Shown here: positions 1-6,183 of the stretch, in pieces
Numbering within the stretch: position 1 is the stretch's first letter
How the letters are laid out: each line of letters begins with the position of its first letter
Assembly: GCA_038209145.1 (NCBI GenBank)
Contig: JBBQXZ010000228.1
Location: forward strand, 1 to 7,720
Length of the DNA: 7,720 nt
From: Lunatibacter sp038209145
GTDB lineage: Bacteria > Bacteroidota > Bacteroidia > Cytophagales > Cyclobacteriaceae
Direction of reading: 5' to 3'
Translations under genes and position numbers: made by a program
Notes under the pieces: generated by a model
What the model was told of the DNA's origin: nothing
Seen by the model: only the letters and a program-made list of their open reading frames with translations
Database searches by the model: none

Positions 1-1
1 C

Positions 2-2371
2 CTCAACAATGATCTTCCAGATCAAGTCCAAGTTTGGGAAATCCCCATTTACGTCAATGGGTTTGAATACCTTGCCAGGTTAAAAAGGCTGCCTTTGGAG
101 AATTTTTCCACATCCATTTGGCTTATCTTCTTGGTAGATGAACACCTTCAGGATACCTTGTTTATCCTGACTACTTTTGAAGCATTGGCGGTTTTGACTC
201 CTTACTTTTTGATTTTGGGGATATTGGGTTTTTTAATTATGCTTGCGAATCCATTAAATACTTATCTGAAAGCCAAGAAATTTTCCTTTGCCTGGTTCAG
301 CCCCTCAAAAGCCAAAAGAAACCAGTTTTTGCTGTCCAATTATATGTTGGCTATTCAGATTGTCCTTTACCTGATCGTTTATTGGTTTATTCCACTGAAT
401 ATTTTTACAGCATTTCTTTGGGCGGTTGTTTTTACGTGCCAGGGAGGGCTTTCCAATTTTATTTTGATTCACCCGCAGGTAGTTGGAAAATATGGAAGCA
501 GGGAGTTTAATTTTCTTGCTCCTGCTTTTTTTATGTGGATGGTCGTGGTGGCTGCTTTATTGTACCTTTCATTGGTAAGTCTAAATGATGAATTCTTTTT
601 GGGAACTTTAGGCATCGTTCTCATTTTGTTAGCGATGCTGGGGGGGTGTTTTTACGGCATGCACCAAAATAAATTACCAAGGCTAAACCCAAATTTCCCA
701 AAAAACAACAGGGAAATGTCGTTCCTTAAATACCTTCATTTCAGACTAACCGGATTTTGGAATTTTGTCACCCAAATCCAGGTAGAAAAAAGGATTTTTT
801 CCTTAAATTTTCTGCTGTGGCTTACTTTAATCGGGCTAATGCCCGGATATATCATTCACAGGCAGGTGTTTTTTCAAGAGTCATACCTGTGGGATCCAGC
901 GGTTTCTCATGACCTACAGATGGAGGTTCAGAGAAAACCCCAAGCCCTTTATCTCGATCTGATAATTAATCATGAGAAACTCAGAAGGCTAAATTTTAGT
1001 AAAATTTCAACTAGTGAGGAAGAGAAGGTATATGCCTTCATATCTCCCAAAGTGGAGGAAATGATTGCTTCTTTCAATCTCAAGAAAAGTTGGAATATGG
1101 AAAAGAAAGACCAAGTCCCGAATTCCTTCCTGGATGTTATCGTTGGAAAATTGGGGGAAAAACCTTTATTTTTGATTTGTGTGGCTCTTTTGTTGCTCCT
1201 TTTTTTTAACCTTCTCCTTAGGTTGAGCAAACGTATATACCTGACCGATTATTTGTTTTCCTATCAAGGCAAAAAGCTACCTGTATCTTGCTTAGATCGA
1301 AAGTATAATTTTATTATCAGCATCGACAACATGAAGGCACTGGAATGGATAGACTTTCATTTTATGGTTTCAGATGAAAAAAGGCTGGTTATCAGTTGTT
1401 CGGGGGGTAGTCCTGAACTGCCTGAATTAATGGAAGGAATTGATGTAATCGTGATTGAGAATATTCATAATCTGGCGGTTTCCGATGAATTTTTGACCAT
1501 CATGTATCAATTTAGAGAAGCTTATTTTTTTACAGGCAAAGCCATTTTCATTACCTCTGGCACTTCGCTAAAGGATATTTTAACAACCATCGGATCCGCA
1601 AAAGATAGACTCCTGCTCGCTGAAATGATGCAGCCGTTTTTGTTTTACATCGTACCGTTGAATTTCAACAACAAAACCATCTCTATTCCATTTATTGGAA
1701 AGTCCATCCAAAGTCTTCCTCCAGAAGAGGTAGCCGTGTTAAATTGCATGATAAAAAGCCGACTTTTCAATGATACCAAAACCTTCCAGCTCAACGGGGA
1801 AATCGGGTATGGAGCCAATAGTGAAGCCTTGGCATGCCTGCTTACTGAGGAAATAGCCACCGATGATTGGGAAAGTGAAATGGTTGGCGAAAGGTATGAG
1901 AAAATAATATTGTCTATTCAACGCTTCAACAAAGCTTATCTTATTACCATTTGGCAGAAGTTAAATCTAAATGAGAAAAAAATGGTTTACTATTTCGCCT
2001 CTGAAGGATTCATTAACTATACGAATAGGGAAACAATGACCACTTTGTTACAAAAGGGCGTGCTCACCCTGAATTATCAACAGGATTATATTACACTTTT
2101 TTCCAAAAGTTTTCGGAATTATATCTTATTAAATACGAGTCTCGAAGAGCTGGATGCTTTTCGAAGGGATGAAAGAAGTAAAGGAAATACAAAACTGATA
2201 CAAGCGGCCTCAATCAGTTTTGTTTTTATCTGTATTGCCATTTTGAGTTTTTATGACCCGAATATTCTGGATACCACCTCCGCATACATCAGTGCGGCTA
2301 TCGGATTGGCAGGGACGGTTTATAGTTTTTTCTATAAGGGGTTTAGAAATTTCTTGAAAAATGAGGAATAG
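2..2371 (+). CDS. Multi-pass membrane protein with a degenerate STAND/AAA-like NTPase domain (5' end outside window)
   Basis: I do not recognise a named family. The frame is open from the first full codon at 2 and reads as normal protein (QVQVWEIPIYVNGFEYLARL) before the TTG at 95, so the true start lies left of the window; at least 789 residues are visible. Hydrophobic helices lie near 182-247, 329-388, 395-448, 515-583, 593-658, 794-859 and 1160-1225, with a loop of about 100 residues between the sixth and seventh. A soluble, presumably cytoplasmic region follows (about 1230-2195). It contains a Walker-B-like strand (IDVIVIENIHNL, near 1439-1474) and a sensor-like strand (KAIFITSGTS, near 1538-1567). 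Where a P-loop would be expected (about 1310-1345) there is FIISIDNMKALEW, with no GxxxxGK. A winged-helix-like segment (NEKKMVYYFASEGFINYTN, from about 1970) and SFRNYIL lead to two closing membrane helices (about 2198-2255 and 2280-2345). The same C-terminal layout is, from memory, found in other Bacteroidota membrane proteins of unknown role. A signalling or scaffold role is inference. Confidence 0.7.
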   Translation, partial: LNNDLPDQVQVWEIPIYVNGFEYLARLKRLPLENFSTSIWLIFLVDEHLQDTLFILTTFEALAVLTPYFLILGILGFLIMLANPLNTYLKAKKFSFAWFSPSKAKRNQFLLSNYMLAIQIVLYLIVYWFIPLNIFTAFLWAVVFTCQGGLSNFILIHPQVVGKYGSREFNFLAPAFFMWMVVVAALLYLSLVSLNDEFFLGTLGIVLILLAMLGGCFYGMHQNKLPRLNPNFPKNNREMSFLKYLHFRLTGFWNFVTQIQVEKRIFSLNFLLWLTLIGLMPGYIIHRQVFFQESYLWDPAVSHDLQMEVQRKPQALYLDLIINHEKLRRLNFSKISTSEEEKVYAFISPKVEEMIASFNLKKSWNMEKKDQVPNSFLDVIVGKLGEKPLFLICVALLLLLFFNLLLRLSKRIYLTDYLFSYQGKKLPVSCLDRKYNFIISIDNMKALEWIDFHFMVSDEKRLVISCSGGSPELPELMEGIDVIVIENIHNLAVSDEFLTIMYQFREAYFFTGKAIFITSGTSLKDILTTIGSAKDRLLLAEMMQPFLFYIVPLNFNNKTISIPFIGKSIQSLPPEEVAVLNCMIKSRLFNDTKTFQLNGEIGYGANSEALACLLTEEIATDDWESEMVGERYEKIILSIQRFNKAYLITIWQKLNLNEKKMVYYFASEGFINYTNRETMTTLLQKGVLTLNYQQDYITLFSKSFRNYILLNTSLEELDAFRRDERSKGNTKLIQAASISFVFICIAILSFYDPNILDTTSAYISAAIGLAGTVYSFFYKGFRNFLKNEE

Positions 2372-2735
2372 AATTGGTACGGTTATTGGCAAGAATAGGT
2401 AGAGCTTCCGGAAACAAATCCGCTTATAAATTAGTTTAAAAATCATATCTTGTAAAGTAGAGGATTACCCATATTTTACTGGGTATATCTCTGTATTTTA
2501 AAATAAAAGCAGTATTTGTCTCTGGCTTTTCATCATATACAAAAAAAGATTCTTTCTTGTCTCTCAAGCTGAAAATCGTGTATCCCAGTCTAGATCAGAT
2601 GTCATTTGCAAAAAAATTAAAAATTGATTGCTTGGTAAAATCCTATGCTATACATTTGAAACTACACAAAGATACATTTCAGTCAAGATAAAGATAATAT
2701 GGAATAAAGCTTTACGTTAATTAAATATCAGTTTT
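2372..2735. other. Intergenic region upstream of the ECF sigma gene
   Basis: This 364-bp AT-rich gap separates the membrane-protein gene from the sigma-factor gene. The only strong signal is the promoter near its right end, listed separately. A small inverted repeat (TACCCA 2466-2471 with TGGGTA 2480-2485, 8-nt loop) lies about 95 bp after the stop of the first gene. It has no T-tract directly after it, so it is at best a weak terminator. I see no tRNA, riboswitch or convincing small gene. The longest ORF I noticed, 30 codons from 2599, overlaps the promoter and has no supporting features. Confidence 0.6.
2628..2658 (+). promoter_or_regulatory. Bacteroidota-type (sigma-ABfr) promoter for the ECF sigma operon
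   Basis: An exact TAnnTTTG -7 element (TACATTTG, 2651-2658) sits 20 bp downstream of a TTG (2628-2630) inside ATTGCTTGG. This matches the -33/-7 spacing of the Bacteroides primary-sigma consensus. Transcription would start near 2664-2666 and leave a leader of about 70 nt before the ATG at 2736. The leader has no Shine-Dalgarno motif just ahead of the ATG (TAAATATCAGTTTT), as is usual in this phylum. TTGs at 2624 and 2632 are alternative -33 elements with less suitable spacing. Confidence 0.6.
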
Positions 2736-3338
2736 ATGAGTAAAAGGGTAGGACCTAAAGACAGCGAACTTATTGCCCAATACAGAAACGGAAGCGAGGC
2801 CGCTTTCGAATTGTTGGTAGATAGGTACAGTTCCAGAGTATATTCGACTATATTCATGATAGTCAAAGAACAAGGTGTTGCTGAGGATTTGTTGCAGGAT
2901 GTATTTGTAAAGGTAGTTCAAACGCTTAACTCAGATAAATATAACGAAGAGGGGAAATTCCAGCCCTGGCTTATGCGCATTGGACACAATTTAGCCATAG
3001 ATCATTTTAGAAAAATGAAGCGTTATCCGTCAGTGGTTATGGAAGATGGATCCAATGTTTTTAATACCCTTATGTTTGCGGAAGAAAATGTAGAGGATAT
3101 TAAGGTGAAAGAAGAAACCCATGCGATGTTGAGACGTCTTGTAGACGAATTGCCTGAAAATCAAAAACAGGTGTTGATTATGAGACATTATATGGATTTA
3201 AGTTTTCAGGAAATTGCCGAACAAACAGGAGTGAGCATAAACACCGCACTCGGTAGGATGCGTTACGCATTGATTAATTTGAGAAAAAAACTTAAACATA
3301 TAAACATATCCTATGACAAAATCTTTTACCCAAAATGA
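2736..3338 (+). CDS. ECF-type RNA polymerase sigma factor (sigma-70 family)
   Basis: A 200-residue group-4 sigma factor that would direct RNA polymerase to an alternative promoter set. Region 2 spans about residues 20-96. It includes AFELLVDRY, the core-binding segment AEDLLQDVFVKV (49-60), and the -10 recognition/melting part PWLMRIGHNLAIDHFRKMKR (77-96). Region 4 spans about 137-187, with LPENQKQVLIMRHY and the helix-turn-helix FQEIAEQTGVSINTALGRMR for -35 contacts. Both domains and the length are complete for the family. The motifs match a widespread Bacteroidota ECF group that, from memory, also includes Bacteroides RpoE-like factors and Porphyromonas SigP; orthology to SigP is not established here. 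The start follows the promoter at 2628-2658 by a sensible distance. The last eight codons overlap the next gene in another frame, implying translational coupling. The tail after residue 188 is unremarkable. Confidence 0.95.
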   Translation: MSKRVGPKDSELIAQYRNGSEAAFELLVDRYSSRVYSTIFMIVKEQGVAEDLLQDVFVKVVQTLNSDKYNEEGKFQPWLMRIGHNLAIDHFRKMKRYPSVVMEDGSNVFNTLMFAEENVEDIKVKEETHAMLRRLVDELPENQKQVLIMRHYMDLSFQEIAEQTGVSINTALGRMRYALINLRKKLKHINISYDKIFYPK

Positions 3339-3549
3339 CTTGATAAGATACATTTATCAGGAAATGACGGCAGCTGAAAGTGAGCAATTTGTTCAAATCC
3401 TACATATTAACCAAGAATTGATGCAGGAATACCTGGAAGTATTGGAAACTATTGAACACTTGGATTCACTGTTGATGGAACCTTCGGAAAGGATTTCCAC
3501 GGAAATTAACAACATGGCGCAATCCGCTACGGGATTGGAGAAAGTTTGA
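3313..3549 (+). CDS. Small protein coupled to the ECF sigma gene; degenerate anti-sigma-like
   Basis: A 78-residue acidic, mostly helical protein whose ATG lies inside the sigma gene, overlapping it by 26 nt in a different frame. That arrangement strongly favours a real, co-translated partner. Residues 8-54 have the rhythm of an N-terminal zinc-finger anti-sigma domain (DLIRYIYQEMTAAESEQF, then a helix through LHINQELMQEY and LEVLETIEHLDSLL). The HxxxCxxC zinc motif reads H31-INQ-E35-LM-Q38, so both cysteines are gone and only the histidine remains. There is no membrane segment, unlike classical anti-sigma factors. The PSERI motif and polar tail follow. It could be a soluble sigma-binding regulator, but that rests on position and a weak pattern match. 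It ends 25 bp before a strong terminator, so it is the last gene of the unit. Confidence 0.75.
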   Translation: MTKSFTQNDLIRYIYQEMTAAESEQFVQILHINQELMQEYLEVLETIEHLDSLLMEPSERISTEINNMAQSATGLEKV

Positions 3550-3573
3550 AAAACCACACCACAAATCATTTTG

Positions 3574-3612
3574 ACTGTCAGTTTGTTTGATCACGACTGA
3601 CAGTTTTTTTTT
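3574..3612 (+). terminator. Rho-independent terminator of the sigma-factor unit
   Basis: A perfect 9-bp stem (ACTGTCAGT 3574-3582 paired with ACTGACAGT 3596-3604) encloses a 13-nt loop. A run of nine T (3604-3612) follows immediately, its first base being the last of the stem. It begins 24 bp after the stop of the small protein gene and separates the sigma pair from the nth-led run. Confidence 0.88.
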
Positions 3613-3694
3613 GCCTATTATTGTTTAATTTAAATTCAAAAATCAAACAAAACCGTCTTTTAGGGGTATTTTTACCAACTAGGTCAACACTTCC

Positions 3695-4381
3695 ATGTTA
3701 AAAAAAGAAAGATACCAGGCGTTTGTAAATCACTTCTCCCAACAAATGCCTGTTCCTGAAACAGAACTTTATTACGGCAATACTTTTCAGCTTCTGATAG
3801 CCGTGATCCTAAGTGCGCAGTGTACCGATAAAAGAATAAATATCGTTACGCCAGCAATTTTTAATGATTTTCCAACACCCCAGCATCTCGCTGTCTCTAA
3901 TTTTGATGAACTTTTCCCATATATCCGATCAGTTTCTTACCCCAACAATAAAACGAAGCACTTACTCGGGATGGCCAAGATGCTGGTGGAGGAATTTGGC
4001 GGTGAGGTTCCTTCTACGGTAAATGAACTTGTTAAGCTCCCAGGAGTGGGAAGAAAGACAGCCAACGTCATCACAAGTGTAGTGTGGAATCAACCAAATA
4101 TGGCGGTTGATACCCATGTGTTTAGAGTTTCTAAACGGTTGGGCTTAGTGCCTGCCTCAGCCAAAACTCCGCTCGAAGTGGAGAAGCAACTCACCAAACA
4201 TTTGCCGAAAGAGGTCATTCACAAAGCGCATCACTGGCTTATCCTGCACGGAAGATATACTTGCTTGGCTCGCTCGCCCAAGTGTGATTCCTGTTCCATC
4301 ACCTCCACTTGCCGATATTATGAAAAAAACCAGCTGATGATGCAAAAGATGGGACTGATAGAAGTAAAGAAGGCAAACTAA
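3695..4381 (+). CDS. nth: Endonuclease III (DNA glycosylase / AP lyase)
   Basis: This 228-residue protein is a base-excision-repair enzyme that removes oxidised pyrimidines and nicks the abasic site by beta-elimination. The helix-hairpin-helix reads LPGVGRKTANVI (115-126), with the catalytic Schiff-base lysine at K121. The catalytic aspartate is D139 in AVDTHVFRVSKRLGL. The C-terminal [4Fe-4S] ligands are intact with canonical spacing C190-x6-C197-x2-C200-x5-C206. The N-terminal LLIAVILSAQCTDKRIN segment is also typical. Length is slightly above that of the E. coli enzyme (about 211) because of a roughly 20-residue tail after the cluster. The ATG start leaves an 82-bp gap after the preceding terminator; I found no clean TAnnTTTG promoter there. 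The stop lies 2 nt before the asparagine synthetase ATG, so the genes are probably co-transcribed. Confidence 0.97.
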   Translation: MLKKERYQAFVNHFSQQMPVPETELYYGNTFQLLIAVILSAQCTDKRINIVTPAIFNDFPTPQHLAVSNFDELFPYIRSVSYPNNKTKHLLGMAKMLVEEFGGEVPSTVNELVKLPGVGRKTANVITSVVWNQPNMAVDTHVFRVSKRLGLVPASAKTPLEVEKQLTKHLPKEVIHKAHHWLILHGRYTCLARSPKCDSCSITSTCRYYEKNQLMMQKMGLIEVKKAN

Positions 4382-4383
4382 GT

Positions 4384-6183
4384 ATGTGTGGAATAAATAT
4401 GGTGCTTCATTATCCAAAGGAGTTGGCCGAAGAGGCCATATCTAAAATGATGGAAGCTACCCAGCATCGCGGGCCTGATTCAAGCAATTGGATGTGCGTG
4501 GGAACAGGTAACTGTGTATCCGGAAATCGGCTGAAAATTTTAGATCTTACCGATCGACCCAATCAGCCACTCGTTACGGCAGACGAAAATGGGATTCTGG
4601 TTTGGAACGGGGCACTTTATAATTTTCAGGACCTCCGAAATGAACTCTTGGGGTTGGGAGTTGAATTTGCCAGCCAGTCGGATTCGGAAGTTTTGTTGTA
4701 TTGGTTGTATACTTTTGGAAGAAAGGGATTAATACGCCTTTCCGGTATGTTCTCCCTGATTTTCATCAATAGGCTGACCAATACCGTGATTATCGCACGT
4801 GATCCTACCGGGCAAAAGCCCCTTTATTTTCATCAAGATGGGAATAAATGGCTGTTTTCATCCGAAGTTAGAGGCCTTCTCGCTTCTGGATTAATTGGTA
4901 GAACATGGAACAACAGTCAATATTTGTCCTATTTTTATTTTAGACACACCACGCCAAGGGAAACTTTCCTGACAGATGTGAGACAGGTTTTGCCGGGAGA
5001 AGTGATTGTGTTAGCTATTGAAGGTGACATGGTGGAAAAAGAAACATTGCCTATATTCACCAAGTCCACTGTACTTCCAGACCTCTCTTTTTGTGAAGAA
5101 TTGATATTGGATGCCGTGCTCAAACATTTCCAAGCAGATGTGCCAGTGGGTATGATTTTGAGTGGGGGAGCGGACAGTTCCCTGTTATACCAAGCTTGGT
5201 ATAAAGAAACTGGAATCCCTTTACATTCATATACGGCAGTTTTTGAAGAAAAATATCAAAATAAATTTCAAGATTATCATTATGCTCGGTTGATAGCTAA
5301 AAAATGTCATGGGAAACATCAGGAAGTAATAGTCACGCCGGCTGATTTTCGAAGGCTGTGGCCTGACTATTTGCAGACTTTGGATCATCCGGTAGGAGAC
5401 ACCGCCGGATTTCTGACTTGGATGATTGGGCGAGTGGCTACATCTGAGGTGAAGGTTTTGATTGGCGGAGCGGGTGCAGACGAATTGTTTGGGGGATATA
5501 ACCGGCATAAGGCATTTTTGCTATATCTGAAACACCCCAAATTGGCCCGCTACCTGAGAAATTTATCCAACAAGCTTCCGGTTTTTCCACGAATGGTTCA
5601 AAAGTTTATTCAGGGTGTTGGCGCTACGGATTCGGAAACCTACCTGAATTTCGCCGCTTTACAGCCTGTTCCCGAGGAGCTTTTTTCTCTTGCAAATCCA
5701 TGGTTTGAACCAGAAAATACGCCTTATAAAGCAGCGTTAAACTGGGACCGCAACATTTATTTGGTACATGATATCCTGAAAGTATTCGACAACGCGACAA
5801 TGGCTCATGGCATAGAAGGAAGATCCCCTTATTTGGACCGACCGCTTGTCAGCCTTAGCATGTCCCTGACAGAACAACAGCACAGGTCATTGGGGCCTAA
5901 ACAATGGATAAGAGAACTGCTTGTGCAACACGGATCTGCGGAAATTGCCCGAAGAAAAAAGTTGGGGTTTGGGTTGCCTATCGGCGAATGGCTTCGGGAT
6001 GATACGCACTTTAGGAAGGATATGTTTAAGACGATCAAGCAGTTTGAATCAGATTTTGGAGCAGATTTTCCAGTTGAAATGCGTAAATTAGCACAAAAAC
6101 CAGAGGTTGGTATCAGGCAAAGTTTTCTTCAGCTTTGGAATCTCTACCTGCTTGCATCTTGGAGATATACCCACAATCTATGA
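4384..6183 (+). CDS. asnB: Asparagine synthetase (glutamine-hydrolysing) family amidotransferase, divergent
   Basis: A 599-residue class II glutamine amidotransferase fused to an ATP-dependent synthetase; the family converts aspartate, ATP and glutamine to asparagine. The start MCGI leaves Cys2 as the N-terminal nucleophile. Glutaminase-site motifs visible are HRGPDSS (28-34), R49 in NRLKIL, NGALYN (75-80), SDSE (99-102) and ARDPTGQKPLYF. The synthetase domain has the pyrophosphate loop SGGADSS (260-266), GGAGADELFGGYNRH (361-375), MAHGIEGRSPYLD and a C-terminal KKLGFGLPIGEW. Two normally conserved glutamates are alanines: A77 (NGEIYN in the usual enzyme) and A363 (GEGxDE in the usual enzyme). 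It may therefore be a polysaccharide-linked amidotransferase rather than a housekeeping AsnB. An AAGAAGG at 4367-4373 is a possible ribosome-binding site. The stop overlaps the next start in ATGA. The symbol names the family only. Confidence 0.9.
   Translation: MCGINMVLHYPKELAEEAISKMMEATQHRGPDSSNWMCVGTGNCVSGNRLKILDLTDRPNQPLVTADENGILVWNGALYNFQDLRNELLGLGVEFASQSDSEVLLYWLYTFGRKGLIRLSGMFSLIFINRLTNTVIIARDPTGQKPLYFHQDGNKWLFSSEVRGLLASGLIGRTWNNSQYLSYFYFRHTTPRETFLTDVRQVLPGEVIVLAIEGDMVEKETLPIFTKSTVLPDLSFCEELILDAVLKHFQADVPVGMILSGGADSSLLYQAWYKETGIPLHSYTAVFEEKYQNKFQDYHYARLIAKKCHGKHQEVIVTPADFRRLWPDYLQTLDHPVGDTAGFLTWMIGRVATSEVKVLIGGAGADELFGGYNRHKAFLLYLKHPKLARYLRNLSNKLPVFPRMVQKFIQGVGATDSETYLNFAALQPVPEELFSLANPWFEPENTPYKAALNWDRNIYLVHDILKVFDNATMAHGIEGRSPYLDRPLVSLSMSLTEQQHRSLGPKQWIRELLVQHGSAEIARRKKLGFGLPIGEWLRDDTHFRKDMFKTIKQFESDFGADFPVEMRKLAQKPEVGIRQSFLQLWNLYLLASWRYTHNL

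Noticed and set aside
970..2446. Several minus-strand ORFs of 60-86 codons opposite the membrane-protein gene
   Set aside because: They lie antisense to a long convincing gene, have no recognisable domains, and reflect low stop-codon frequency opposite coding DNA.
2466..2485. Inverted repeat TACCCA/TGGGTA after the first gene as a terminator
   Set aside because: The stem is six pairs with an 8-nt loop and no T-tract directly follows, so it is too weak to call as a terminator.
2599..2691. 30-codon ORF (MSFAKKLKIDCLV...) upstream of the sigma gene
   Set aside because: It overlaps the promoter's -33 and -7 elements, has no recognisable features, and is of a length expected by chance.
3613..3694. 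Promoter for the nth-led run
   Set aside because: I looked for TTG followed about 20 bp later by TAnnTTTG and found no acceptable pair; TATTTTTA near 3668 lacks the final G and a properly spaced -33 element.
6135..6179. Upstream in-frame ATG as start of the glycosyltransferase
   Set aside because: The extra 15 residues lie inside the asparagine synthetase and precede the conserved first beta-strand; the ATGA-overlap start at 6180 fits the family.
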